This document shows positions 11,761-24,800 of a stretch of DNA of 64,000 nt, piece by piece (within the stretch, counting starts at the first letter, position 1; each line of letters starts with the position of its first letter). The DNA lies in contig CM065396.1 of the NCBI GenBank assembly GCA_033060915.1, forward strand, positions 1,687,501 to 1,751,500, read 5' to 3'. The notes beneath the pieces are model-generated. The model was not told the DNA's origin. It saw nothing but the letters and a program-made list of their open reading frames with translations, and made no database searches. This DNA comes from Euryodendron excelsum. Lineage: Eukaryota > Streptophyta > Magnoliopsida > Ericales > Pentaphylacaceae. Both the position numbers and the translations under genes were made by a program.

Positions 11761-13510
11761 AATTGGATAAAACGTGTAGAAAATTTTGTTTTGACTTGAA
11801 ACTTTGAACTCTTGAAGAAAAAATGTATAGAAAATTCATTTTAACCCGAAACTTGAATTTTTGAAGACAAAATGTATAAAAAAATTTATTTTGACTCGAA
11901 ACTTGAATTTTTTTGAAAACAAAATGTATAGAAAATTATTTTTGACTTGAAACTTGAAATGTTTTGAAGACAAAATATATAGAAAATTCATTTTAACTCG
12001 AAACTTAAATTTTTTAAGACAAAATGTATAGAAAATTTATTTTGACTTGAAATTTAAACTCTTTGAAGACAAAATGTTTAGAAAAATTTATTTTGACTTG
12101 AAATTTAAACTCTTTGAAGACAAAATGTTTAGAAAAATTATTTTGACTTGAAACTTGAATTTTTTTGAAAAAAAAAATGTATAAAAAATTATTTTTAACT
12201 TGAAACTTAAATTTTTTTGAAGACAAAATGTGTATAAAATTCATTTTAACTCAAAAATTAAATTTTTTTGAAAACAAAATGTATAGAAATTTTATTTTGA
12301 CTTGAAACTTCAAATTTTTTGAAGACAAAATGTAAAAAAATTCATTTTGACTCGAAAATTTTGAATTTTTGATAGACCCAAAATGCGTAGAAATTCATTT
12401 TGTCTCGAAAATAGGATTTTTAAAATCAAAATGTACAGGAAATTCATTTTAACTTGAAACTTCACTTTTAAAAATCAAAATGTGTAGGAAATTCATTTTG
12501 ACTTAACATTTGAAATCTTTTTAAAGGAAATTTTTTGTGACTCGAAACTTGACATTTTTTTAATACACAATGTATAAAAAAATTCATTTTGACTTGTAAT
12601 TTAAACTCTTTGAAGACAAAATGTATAGAAAATTCTTTTTGACTTGAAACTTCAAATTTTTTGAAGACAAAATGTATAGAAATTTCATTTTGACTCAAAA
12701 CTTGAATTTTTGAAGACAAAATGTATAGAAAATTCATTCTAACTTGAAATTTAAACTCTTTGAAGACAAAATGTTTACAAAATTTATTTTGACTCAAAAC
12801 TTGAATTTTTGTTGAAAACAAAATGTATAGAAAATTCTTTTTTATTCGAAACTTGAAATTGTTTGAAGATAAAATGTATAAAAAATTCATTTTGACTCGA
12901 AACTTGAATTTTTGAAGGCAAAATGTATAGAAAACTCATTTTGAGTCGAAACTTGAATTTTTGAAGGCAAAATGTATAGAAAATTTATTCTGACTTGAAA
13001 TTTAAACTCTTTGAAAACAAAATGTTTAGAAAATTTATTTTGACTTGAAACTTGAAATTTTTCTGAAAACAAAATGTATAGAAATTTCTTTTTGACTTGA
13101 AACTTGAAATGTTTTGAAGACAAAATTTATAGAAAATTCATTTTGACTTGAAACTTGAATTTGTTTTTCGAAAACAAAATGTATAGAAAATTCATTATGA
13201 CTAAAAAATTTTGAATTTTCGACAGAGCCAAAATGTATAGAAAATTCATTTTAACTCAAAAATTGGATTTTTAAAATCAAAATGTGCAAGAAATTCATTT
13301 TGACTTGAAACTTGACTTTTAAAAATCAAAATGTGTTGGAAATTCATTTTGACTTAACATTTGAAATCTTTTTAATGGAAATTCTTTTTGACTCGAAACT
13401 TGAAATTTTTGAAGACAAAATATATAGAAAATTTATTTTGACTCGAAACTTGACTTTCAAAAATCAAAATGTGTAGGAAATTTATTTTGACTTGTCATTT
13501 GAAATCTTCT
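11760..13510 (-). repeat. About 51-bp tandem repeat array in the 3' region of element L
   Basis: Some 30 or more imperfect tandem units of 45-54 bp, each built around gacaaaatgtatagaaaatt, cattttgact and gaaacttgaa. A longer block is itself duplicated: the variant with gatagaccc/gacagagcc and taaaatcaaaatgt occurs near 12360-12540 and again near 13210-13390, about 850 bp apart. The open frames are repeat translations such as FVFKEFKFQVK. Position between the antisense ORF and the 3' LTR matches the hypervariable 3' UTR known for Tat/Ogre elements. Confidence 0.88.
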
Positions 13511-13606
13511 TTTATTTTTCCCTTTCTTCTTTTTTCCTCTTTGTATTTCTTTTACCTTTTTGAGCTATACTTACCATATGTTGACATTCTTATCTTGATC
13601 TTTAAG

Positions 13607-14090
13607 ATGGCAGACGCAGGCGATGACGGTTCGGAGAGGAGACGCCAATTCGAGAAGGGTGCCTGCACAGATTCAGTAGGCAGCTCCAGTTGTTCCAGAG
13701 GTAGCGTCCTCTAGCCAGAGTAAAAAGGGGGAGTAGACCTCCAGTCGACTCCTTCCTTCCAGTTGAGCCAGCCTTCGAGGGGGAGATGGATGCAGAGGAG
13801 GAGGTACCGGGTCTTGGAGATCGAGTGACAGGTTACGAGCGGGTCTCCTTTAGGCATAGACAGGCGGATGCAAATCTTGGAGATTTGGATGTACCAGATA
13901 TTCCTCCACTAGGGGATTTAGCTTACCATCCTAGCGTGTACTCCCGATAACACTGCCTCCTCCCCGGCTCCATGCATCGTTTAGAGGGGCCGTCCATCTT
14001 GTTTTCAGCACTATACAGCGGGTGGTTTTGTCTTACCAGGCCTTCTTGGCAGAGATCGGGTTTGGGGTATATTCAAGGTAGATGACTTGC
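13607..14090 (+). pseudogene. Antisense ORF of element L, N-terminal part, broken
   Basis: Read opposite to its host element. It begins MADAGDDGSERRRQFEKG and stops after 35 codons. The reading then continues in another frame from about 13731 for roughly 73 codons, through EVPGLGDRVTGYERV to DIPPLGDLAYHPSVYSR and a stop at 13948. A third frame may continue with FLAEIGFGVY. The start, the DIPPLGD...HPSVYSR block and the AEIGF block recur in the antisense ORF of element R (35540-37339), which continues into a plant-mobile-domain-like region. Here the rest is lost or scrambled. The start is preceded by ttgatctttaag, similar to the R copy, so an intron acceptor just before ATG is possible. It is homologous to R with good confidence; its function is unknown. 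Confidence 0.65.
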
Positions 14091-14384
14091 AACTGCTACT
14101 TCTTAAACCAACACTCCGTCTTGTGGAACGATGCTCCTCTAGGGAAATCCAAGGTTGATGTCTTGAAACTATTACTTCTTGAACCAATTCTCCATCTTGC
14201 GAAATGATGCTCCTCTAGGGAAGTCTAAGGTTGATTAGGGAGGTTGAGGGTAGGCCATTGCCCCATTCTTTGTTTCTTGTCGGTTATGGAAGTCTAAGCT
14301 TTCTGAGGTGTATGCCAGTGCCAGAGATGTATTAGGTTTTTATTTTTAGCTCCTTTTTGTGCTTTGCTTCATTCCTTGTTCCCT

Positions 14385-14424
<40 letters not shown>

Positions 14425-16869
14425 AAGAAAGACATAAAGCAAGTTTTTATGCAAAAACAATTTATTTATACCAGTTTTAAAATGCCTAGGTAAATGAATG
14501 CATGTTATACTTTTCGATGAATGCACATAGGGGAATGGAATTAAATGCATGTCATACTTTTTGATGAACATATATACAGAAATAGAATTGAATGCATTTC
14601 CTTTTTTTTTTTTTTTTGATGAATGCATGAATAAAAACAATCCACACAGAGATTTAACGAATCTATAGGTTATACATATCATGGATGTGTTAGTATTACA
14701 CCTATATAGACTATTTACAAATAATGTCCCAAGGCCCTTACTCTCAGGATTTTATTTCCCTTCCAAGATTCTGGCCCATTCGATTTTGTCCCATTCTCAT
14801 CGGGGTGTGATAGCATTTGCACCATTCTCCAGGGATCTTGACCTTTTGGTTTGCCATCTACTATCATATCCTTACTTTCTATAGGGTTGCTGTTTGGGAT
14901 TTTTCTAACCTCACTTGGTTTTCTCTCTTAGATTTTCAAAATGCCACCGTGGCTTAAGCGACAACTCGTAGGCCCTTTGCAGAGCGATAAACAACTAGGC
15001 CCTCAATCTAATAAGACTTCTTTTAGGATTGTAATGCAGGCTGAGTTTAGGGGTTGTAAGAAATAAAGGGATATTTAGGCTTAAAGATTTTCTTTTAGTG
15101 GGTTGTTTAAACCAAAACCATTTGAGCACACTTTGGAGCATGAGATTGCCCCTGCATTCTTCCCCAGCTTTCCTTTCTCGCCCTTTTTTCCTTTTTTTTT
15201 TTTTTTCAACTTCTTGTCTTATTATTGTTCAGACTTGTTTGGACTAAGCAATTTTTTTTAATCAGAGAGGACTTTGATTTGGACCGTAACGTAGGCTAGG
15301 TTAAGGGGTTTATGAATGAAAGGATATAAAGACTCAAATTTGATATTACTTTCAGTGGGGTTTAGATCCACACCTTTCCTTAGTTGTTCCTCTGACAGGG
15401 TTTGGCCCCCTAGCATGCTTCTTCAGCTTCAACAACACGTTTGGCTCATTTGGATCAAGCAATTTGTTTTCAATTAGAGTGGACTTAAATAGGGTTGTAG
15501 TGTAGGCCATGGTTTTGGGAGCTTTCAAGGAAAGGTAAAGGCTCAAACCTATAGCTTCTATTGGGCTTCTTTATCACCTAGGATCACCTTTGGCTTTTCC
15601 TTCTTGCCTTTACTATTTTTCAGGATGCCGTGGAATGACTCTTTTCTCTTCTAGCTTTTATTATATGCTTTTCAAGATGACACAAAATAACTTTCTTCCA
15701 GCCTTCTCTTAGATATGTTACTTTTTTTTTTCTTTTTAGCCTTTTGGCAACTCTTTTCTTTCCTTTTTATTCCCTTTCTTTTTTTTTTTTTTTTTCATGA
15801 GATAAACACTTCTACAACTTCGTTTCCGTCAGATATTTTCCTTGGTGTTTCATCCTAACCCATTGTGGGCAGTGATCCCTAGGTTGGAGTTTTTTGAGAA
15901 AGAAAATTAACAGGCTCAATAGGTTTGATAATGGTTGCTTTTGATTGTATGGGAATGAAATGAGGGCCTCTTTTCATTTTGAACCAGATTATTTGATCCA
16001 TAGAGCCTTCACGTCGCTTTAGCTTGGTGTAAGATGAGTAACATTCTTTGTGGAGACCTCAGCTATTTGTATGCCCCAATGTGAGGGGATGGTGTTGGAC
16101 CAGGGTCGATAAGAGATCTTTTGCTTTCCGCGAGGCACTAGTGGGTTGAGCAAAGGGACATACATTTTTTTTGTATGGTAGCAGAATTGATGGCCTTTCA
16201 TCATTTCAAATTGAATTGCTCAATCCATAATGCCTTTGTATAAAATTTAGACCATGTTCATAGAGACGGCATGTTTGTGCCAGCAGACCCCTATATATTC
16301 TATCAAATCAACTACTCTGTGCTTACCCCAATATGATGGATGGTTCTTGGTTTCAGAATATCTGACTAGAAATCACTTACGGCTCTAGTGGGCTGAGCAA
16401 AGGGTCATGTTTGTTTCTTTTTAGATGAATAGAACAATGACTTCTAATCATTTGGAGGACTTGGCTGCCCATTGCTTAGCCAAGATATCACTCAAGTGTC
16501 GCCTCTTCAACAAGCTCTGCACCTCTTTGTTGAGTATGTTTTCTCCCTCTCTCACACTCTCTCTTTTTCTATCAAAGGTTTTAACCCCCATTGAATGGGT
16601 TACCCATGCTATCCCATCCTTCGAGTCATTATAAAATGGGAAAGAATCTCTAAAAGTAATAATTATCCACAAGTGTATAAGACAAAAGGAATAAATTGAG
16701 AACTACTTCTTTATCATTTCAAAACATAATGGCATGGCATGCAGTGTTCATTTAAATGCAAATAATAGAAAGATAGAAAGAAAATAGATGAATCTTGTGG
16801 AAACTTCCCTTTTCTTGTGGACCTTTCGGGTGAGAACCCTTAATAGGGTTTTGGGACTATGCCAACCTC
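14091..16869. other. Non-coding spacer of element L
   Basis: No supported gene. The stretch is homologous, in inverted orientation, to 33900-35050 of element R: for example cccattgtgggcagtgatccctagg here versus its reverse near 34400-34430, and the paired cgataaacaactaggccctcaatctaa region near 14985. It holds a (GA)n run (14389-14431), several poly-T runs and two short duplicated modules around aatgcatgttatactttttgatgaa (14498-14570). The target of the solo LTR, cttgg, lies at its end. Confidence 0.7.
14389..14431. repeat. (GA)n microsatellite
   Basis: About 20 GA dinucleotides followed by (AAAG)n. Simple repeat. Confidence 0.9.
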
Positions 16870-16874
16870 CTTGG

Positions 16875-19800
16875 TGTCGCACCTAGATTTTTCGTACTCG
16901 AGGAATACACACATAAGTAGAAAAAATATTGTACTCTCTCGTTAGAACTCATCCTACTAGAAGAATAAGTGCGACTAGGTTTGAATTGAAAATAGATTTG
17001 AATAAAGGGCTTTTGGAAAACATTTGGAGTCACCACCTAACTTGATTAAGGTGAATTAGGTCACTTAAAAACTAAGCACAATCCGAGGACCACACTTAGG
17101 GTTTTTGAAAACGATTTTAAAAATACTTCCTCAAGAGAGGGTTTTTAAGAAAACAAGTTGTTTGGCAACCTTTAGAAAATAATTAAGCCCTTTTTGAAAA
17201 TAAACTCCATTTTGGTCTTTGAAAACAGTGATTCTAGGTTTGGAGGTTGGTTACGTGTAGGGAAGACGCACTAAGCCATCACCCTACCCCGTCCTTGCAG
17301 TACCTACATGTCTATTTACCCTAGATTCACCTATGAGAGTCTTCAACTAACAAATGTTCAATCCTATTCACTTTAGAAAATAATTTTGAAAAGAATGATG
17401 CATGAGATGTAAGTGCAAGAAAAAGATAATTGAAAAATAAATTTGGAAAAGAAGAATTGAAGTTTGAAATTGGAAAGAAAGTTTAGAAATTGAAATTGAG
17501 GATTGAAAATAGATCTTTAGAATTGGAAGTTGGAAATAGAATATGGAATTGGAGATTTGAAAGAAGTTGTGGAGATAGAAGCTTGAAAAAGGTTGTGACT
17601 GTACCTATGAGGGTTGCCTACATATCCTTTTAGAGGAATCAGGTCAGACGTAGTTCGGACAAGAGTCCGATAGAAAATAGAAGGTATGATTGGAAGAAAG
17701 AGATTTTGATTAGAAGATTTGAAAAGATTTAATTTTGGAAAGCTTGGTTTTAGAAAACCTAGACTTAGGAAAGAAAGGTTTTAGGAAGGACTTGAGATTT
17801 AGAAAGACTTGACTCGGATGTTGGACTTGGAAGATTAGGGAAAGATTGAAATTTAAGAAGGGTTCGAATTAGGAAAGGTCCAATTTAGCAAAGTTTCAAA
17901 ATAGGAAAGTGTCATTTTTGAAAAGTTTCACTTTAGGAAAATTTTCGAATTAGGAAAGTTTCATTTTAAGAAAGTTTCAATTTAAGAAAGCATTGGATTA
18001 AGAAAGTTTTGAAACAGGAACCATTTCGTTTTAAGAAAGTTTCAAAATTGAAAAGTTTTGAATTTGGAATGTTTTAAAATAGGGAAGTTTTGAAAGTTGG
18101 AAAGTTTAGAATTTAGAAAGTTTTAGATTTGGAAAGATTTGAAGTTTAGGGAAGTTTAGAATTTTAGAAAGATTCAAAGTTTGAGTTTTAGAAATTCTTG
18201 AAATTGGGAAGGGTTTTGAGTTTAAGGAGGGTTTGAAAACTTAGATTTGGAAAGTTAAAATTTGGAAAGGGATGGAATTAAGAAAAGGGTTGAATTAGGA
18301 AAAAATTGGAAGCTTAATGTTTAAGGAAAGATTTGAAAGCTTTAGGAAACTTATGATTTAGGAAGGTAGGAAATTAGGAAAGATTTAGATTAGGAAGGAT
18401 TAAGATTCCTATTTCCTAAAACAAGAGATTGGATTTTATTTCTAAAAAAAGATGGTGTGATTTTGTTTCCAAAAACGGAGGATAGGATCTAGTTTCCTAA
18501 ATGGGGAGATTGAATTTGGTTTCCTAAAGGGAAGATTGGATTTGGTTTCCTAAAGGGAAGATTGGATTTGATATGAATTTGGAAAGATAGAGTTTTCAGA
18601 AATCCTAGTTTTGGGAAGACTATAGTTTTAACGTAGAAAAAAAAGTTTTGGAAATATATATAATTTTGATGTATAAAACAAGAGTTTTGAAAACCTAGGT
18701 TTTGAGGTAAAAATAAGGGATTGAAAATCATGTTTTTGGGAAGAAAAATTGGGGTTTCCTAAACGTGGGTTCTAGGATTTAACTTAGGCTATAAGGAAAG
18801 AGTTTTTGAAAAGTGAGTTTTTAGAAAGGGAGATTTTTGGAAGGAAATCCTAGAGGAGAGTTTCTAGAAAATGAATTTTGAAAAGAGAGAGTTTTTGGAA
18901 AGAAATCCTAATGAGGAGTTTTTAGAAAGTGACTTTGAGAGGTGTTTTAAAAAGAAGACTTTGGAAGAAGCTTTTAGGAAAGAGTTTTTAGGAAAGAGAT
19001 TTATCGAGAGAGTTTTCTAAGAAGGAAATCTAGGGAGTGTTTTTAGGAAAGGAATTTTGAAGAGAGTGTTTTGGAAAGGAGTTGAAAAGGAAGTTTTTGA
19101 AACATTTTTTGCAGGGAGCTTTTGAAAACAATTTTAGAAAGAAGATTGGAGAGAGTTTTTAGAAAGTATGTTGAATGAGAGGTTTTTAGAATGAGAGATT
19201 TGAAAAGAGAGTTTTTAGAAAATATACAAAATATCTCACTTTCCTAAAGTGATTCTAACCATAAGAAGGTTAGAACCACTTTAAGAAAGTGGTTTTGAAA
19301 ACAATAATGTTTTGAAAATATGTATCATATTGGTCACTTTAAATGTAACACTTTCCTAAAGCAATCCTAACCATGAAAATGCTAGAATCACTTTAGGATT
19401 ATGATTTTGAAAATATGTTTTTAAAAAAAAGATTTTGATGCAAGCTTTTGAAAACGAGTTTGAAAACGAATTTTGAAAAAATGCAAGATCATGATATGCA
19501 CAATGCAAATTGGGATCGTGAACATACAAGATTAAGGCTTCACCACATAATCAAGGGGGCCGAACCCACGTGGTCTTCGGTTAGACTAAAAGAAAGCCCT
19601 CGACACGGTGACTCTCCAATAGCCTAATCCTACACATAGACCGAGAATTTTCTTGTTTCAAGCATGCAAGAAGGGGGAGAAGAAGATGGGTGATGAAAAT
19701 AGAAGAAAACCCAAGTGGGTTAGGAGAAAGAAGAGATGGGGGAAGATGTGTAAACGTAAATAAGAAACTTACCTTGTATCTTCTTTATTTTGCTTAGCTT

Positions 19801-21724
19801 TACGCGGTTTGCTTTGCTTGTCTAGCTTCGGTCTTCACTTCAGTCTTCGTCTTGATGTTCGAGTGTTTGCTTCGATCTTCAAGAGATTCAGATTGCAGCA
19901 CTTCAAGTCTTCAAATGAGGCTTTAGAGGCTAGTGTATGAGCATATGAGAGTGTATGAGTGTATAGGAGACTAGGGTTTGTGTATGGAGGCTAGGGTTTG
20001 GAAAACCTAAAGAAGACTAGGGTTTTAGGAAGTTACGAGCTCTGTATATCGAAAAGTAGGGTTTTTAGACTGAGTTTGCGAACCTCTTTCATGCTGGAGA
20101 AGGCTTTGTATTTATAGACAAGGGAATGACCTAGCGCCTGTTGTAGTAGCACCAGGCCAAAAATGCTTCTAGCGCCACTAGGAGTGGCATTAGGCCAAAT
20201 ATTGGCTTGGCGCCACTAGTAGTGGTGCTAGCCAGTTAGGAAAGTTTTAAGGTTGGCAAGCAACGTATCTTGAGAAGATTTAGGCACCTGTACTAGTGAC
20301 TACCATGCAATTTTTAGCCTAGCTTCACTAGGAGTAACTTCGGAAAGCCTGGGAAGGACTTAAGAGACCGGGAATGACCCAGAAGGCCAGAAAAGGGCAA
20401 GAACCCTTAGAACAGGGTCCCAGAGGTAATGGACTTGAAAAATGATGACAAGATTTGTCGGAAGGGTTGACCGGTCAACTGGATTGGAAAGCTACTGGGA
20501 CGAACTCAGAATGTCCCGGAAGAAGACTCGAGATTTAGAAACATTATTTAGAATGTTCCCAAAGGCTATCGGCTTGATACCCAGTGCCAGTGTGGTCGGA
20601 AAAGGCGACCGGCCCACTAGGGGCAAAACGACCATTTTGCACCGAGTTTACCAGAACTGACTCAGAATGAGCTGAAAAGATAAAGAAAGGTTGAGCAAAC
20701 TATAAAAAGCATCCTTGGGAGGTTACCTGTTTGATACCCAGAGCCGGTGTGGTCCCCAGGGCATTCGGATGCCTAGGGGCAAAATAGTCATCTTGACCGA
20801 AAAGTCTCAGATTTGGCCTAAAACTGACTAGAAAGCACCTAATCATGCCGGATTACTTTTAAGATGATCTTGGAAGGGTGGACTTACCGTTCTGAGGACT
20901 TAGGTATTATCTCAAGAGACGTGCCGAAAAATGGTCCTAGGGGCAGTTTGGTCATTTTTCACCGAAGTGGACTAGCAAGCGCTGGTGTTGACCTGGGTTT
21001 TGAGTGTTTCTGCCACTCTGACGGCAGTCTCGTGATACAGGGGTTTGTTGGCAATTCCTTATATCGACCTGCTTGTGAGTATTTTTACTACTCTGACGGT
21101 TGCGATGTTTATGAGCACTTCCGCTACTTTTGATGGTTTACGATCATTCCCGAGACTGCCAGATCTCGAGAAGTTGCTAAAGGGACTCAGCACCTGAGAA
21201 GTCAACTTTCTTAGAAGGTATGCCGAAACAGACATTTTTGCATTGGGGGGCTAGCAAGCGCCAAAGGTGGACCGTTCTACCATCTAGGGGACTTGGGGTC
21301 TTATCCCGGTCGACAGGTTTAAAGGGACTTACCGTTCTGAAAAGACTTTCTTCGAAAAATGTGTTGGATTGGATAGATTTACTGTCTCGAGGAATCAGCT
21401 TTCTCGAGAGAAGGATTGGAGTTAGAATTGGAAAAGGAATTGAAAAGGGGTCTTACCATCTTCAAAAAGACGTGCCTGTTGAAATATGGAAAGGGGACTT
21501 ACCGTCTTCGGAAAGACGTGCCTGATTTGGAATTGGATTGAACAATGCCCCTAAGGGCATTTTGGTCATTTTGTCTCTATTTGGGCCTGGTATGCCCATG
21601 AAGCGATGGATAAACGGGATTAGGACTTGGAAAGTTAATATGACTCAGGATATGTCCACATTGACTTGATTACAAGTCTGGACAGACTATAGACTGTCGA
21701 GCGGTCAAAAATGGGGTGCTTACA
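16875..21724 (-). mobile_element. Solo LTR 1, Tat-like family (4850 bp)
   Basis: Complete LTR bounded by tgtcgcacc on the left and gggtgcttaca on the right (TGTAAGCACCCC...GGTGCGACA in sense). It has a perfect target duplication, cttgg (16870-16874 and 21725-21729). No interior sequence adjoins it and the element L sequence continues on both sides, so it is a solo LTR from unequal recombination. From left to right: the ctcgagga end, cttgattaaggtgaattagg, the gttcggacaagag block, about 1.5 kb of purine-rich repeat, a splice-donor-like site (19771), the TATA box (20109-20116), the hairpin array (20140-20235) and U3. It carries no gene. Confidence 0.93.
20109..20116 (-). promoter_or_regulatory. 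TATA box of solo LTR 1
   Basis: The minus strand reads tataaata within gtctataaatacaaag. The same box recurs at the same place in the other LTR copies, just downstream in sense of the hairpin array, which marks it as the likely pol II promoter of the family. Confidence 0.7.
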
Positions 21725-21832
21725 CTTGGTGCTCCATTCGCTACGTGTATCACCAGACAACGAAGGGCGAATTAACAGATCTTTTACAAGGTTTGGCACG
21801 CATTGAAGTTAGAGGATTCTATTATGGCAATG
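21725..21832 (+). other. Interior fragment of element L with short open frame
   Basis: The 108 bp between two solo LTRs belong to the interior of L. On the plus strand (antisense to L) about 34 codons are open, containing QTTKGELTDLLQGLARIEVR and then GFYYGN. Joining it to 27269, after removing solo LTR 2, gives a continuous sequence. It may be a remnant of a further antisense exon or ORF, but I do not recognise the family. Confidence 0.4.
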
Positions 21833-24800
21833 AGTCGTGCCCAGATTTTTCGCACTCGAGGAATACTCACACAAGTGGGAAAAATTTTGTACTCTTTCGT
21901 TAGAACTCACCCTCCTAGAAGAATGAGTGTGACTAGGTTTGAATTGAAAATTGATTTGAACAAAGGACTTTTTAGAAAAGATTAAGAGTCGCTACCTAAC
22001 TTGATTAAGGTGAGTTAGGTCACCTAAAAACTAAGAATAATCCGAAGACTACACTTAGGGTTTTTGGAAAACGATTTTGAAAATATCTTCTCAAGGGAGG
22101 GTTTTTAAGAAAACTGGCTGTTTGGTAACCTTTGAAAAACATTTAGTCCTTTTTTGAAAAATAACTCCGTTTTGGTCTTTGAAATCAGTGATTCTAGGTT
22201 CGGAGGTTGGTTATGTGTAGGGAAGACGCACTAAGCCATCACCCTACCCCGCCCTTTCGATACCTACATGTCAATCTATCCTAGATTCACCTATGAGAGT
22301 CTTCAACCAACATATGTTCAATCCTATCCACCTTAGAAAAATAATGTTTAAAAACTATCATGATGCATGATATGCAAGTGCAATAGAAGAGAGTTGATTT
22401 AGAAACAGATTTGAAAAGAATTTGATCTGATTTGATTTGAAAAGAAAGAGATAGAAGTTTGAATTTGGAAACAAGATTTTGGAAATTAAAATTGAAGATT
22501 GAAAATAGAAATTTGAAATTGGAAATTTGAAAATAGATTGGAGAATTGAAAAGATTGTGGAATTAGAAATTTGAAAAATGTTATGACCGCACCCATGAGG
22601 GTTGCCTACGTATCATTTTGGAGGAATCAAGTCAGTCATAGTTCAGACAAGAGTCCGATTGAAAATAGAAGAGTTGATTTGGAAAAGAGATTGAATTGGA
22701 AATTGGATTGAAAGATTGAGAGATTGAACTTTGATTGGAAGATTTGAAAAAACTTGACTTTAGAAAACTTGGTTTTAGGAAACCTAGACTTAGAAACTTA
22801 GAAAAGGAGGATTGGACTTGACTTGGAAAGATTTTCAAAAAGAATTAACTCAAATGTTGGACTTGGAAGATTTGGAAAGATTGAATTTAGGAAATGTTCG
22901 AATTAGGAAAGGTTCAAATTCGGAAAGTGTCATTTTAGGAAAGTTTCGTTTAGGAAAGTTTTGAATTAGGAAAAGTTCGAATTAAGAAAGTTTTATTTTA
23001 AGAAAGGTTTTGAAATAGAAAAGTACTGAATTTAGAAATGTTTTGAAATAGGAAAGTTTAGTTTAAGAAAGGTTTAGACTTTGGAAAGTTTCAATTTAAG
23101 AAAGTTTTGAATTTGGAAAGCTTAGAATTTTAGAAAGATTTTAAATTAGGAAAGATTTAGAAAAGGTTTGAATTAAGAAAGTTTTGAGTTTAGAAAGTTT
23201 TGAATTAAGAAAGTTTCATTTTAAGAAAGGTTTTGAAAGAGGAAACGTTTTGAAAATAAGGAAGTTTTGAAAATAAGAAAGTTTTAAGTTTAGAAAGTTT
23301 TAGATTTGGAAAGATTTGAAGTTTTAAGAAAGTTTAGAATTTAGAAAGTTTTAGATTTAGAAAATCTTAACTTAAGAAAGTTTTGAACTTGGAAAGATTT
23401 GAAATTTAAAGAGTTTAAGATTTAGAAAGTTTTAAAGTTTGAGTTTTAGAAAATCTTGAGATTAGGAAAGGTTTGAGTTTAGGAAAAGATTGGAAAGCAT
23501 AGATTTGGAGAGTTAAGATTTGGAAAATGGGTAGAATTAGGAAAGGGTTGAATTAGGAAAGATTTGAAAATTGAGTTTTAAAATTTAGGAAAAATTTTTA
23601 TGTTCAAGTTTTGGAAATTTAAGATTTAGGAAAGTGGAAGATTAGGAAGGATTTGAATTAGAAAAGATTTGGATTAGGAAGGGATTGGATTTTGTTTCTA
23701 AAATAGAAAGTTTGATTTTGTTTCCAAAAACAGAGGATAGGATCTAGTTTCATAAACGGGAAGATTTGATTTGATAAGGATTTGGAAAGGGGAAGTTTTA
23801 GAAACCATAGATTTGGAAGGCTATAGTTTTGATGTAGAAAATAGGTTTTTGAAAATATGTATAGTTTTGATATAGTTTTGGAAACCTAGGTTTTGAAGCA
23901 AGTTTGAAAACCATGTTTTTGGAAATAAAATTAGGGTTTCCTAATTGTGAGTTTTAGGGCTTGACTTGGGCTCTAACGAAAGCGTTTTTGGAAAGTGTGT
24001 TTTCAGAAATGAAGATTTTGGAGAGAAAATCCTAGAGGGGAGTTTCTAGAAGGAGGATTTTGGAAAGAGAGTTTTTAGAAAGATTTTTGGTAGAAGATTG
24101 TTGGAGAGAGTTTTTAGGAAAGTGAATTTAGGGAGTGTTTTGGAAAGGAGTTTGAAAAGAGAAGTTTTGGAAAACAACTTTGGAAAGAAGAATTTTTAGA
24201 AAGCACGTTGAAAAAGGAGGTTTTAGGAAAAGAGTTTTTTGAAAATAGAGTTTTTAGAAAGTGTAAAAACATCTCCCTTTCCTAAAGCAATTCTAACCAT
24301 AAGAGGGCTAGAACCACTTTAGGAAAGCGGTTTTGAAAACAACAAGATTTGAAAATATGGACCATATTGGTCACTTTAAATTTAACACTTTCCTAAAGCA
24401 ACCCTAGCCATGGAAAGGTTAGAATCACCATAGGATTGTGATTTTGAAAGCACATTTTGAAAAAAAGATTTTGATGCAATTTTGAAAACAAGTTGAATGT
24501 AAGTTTTGAAAACGAGTTTGAAAACGAGTTTGAAAATGATTTTTGGAAGATGCAAGATCATGATATGCACAATGCAAATTTGGGGTCGTGAATATACAAG
24601 GTTAAGGCTTCACCACATAATCAAGGGGGCCAAACCCACGTGGTCTCCGGTTAGCCTAAAGAAAAACCCCCGACACAGTGACTCTCCAATAGTCTAATCC
24701 TATACATGGACCGGGAGTCCCCTTGTTTCAAGCAAGCAAAGAAAGGGGGGGGAAAGAGATGGGAGATTAAAATAGAGAAAACCCAAGTGGGTTAGGAGAG

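Noticed and set aside
12014..13123. Several minus-strand open frames of 76-140 codons
   Set aside because: They are translations of the 51-bp AT-rich tandem repeat, giving repeated Phe/Lys/Ser peptides, with no domain and changing frame between units.
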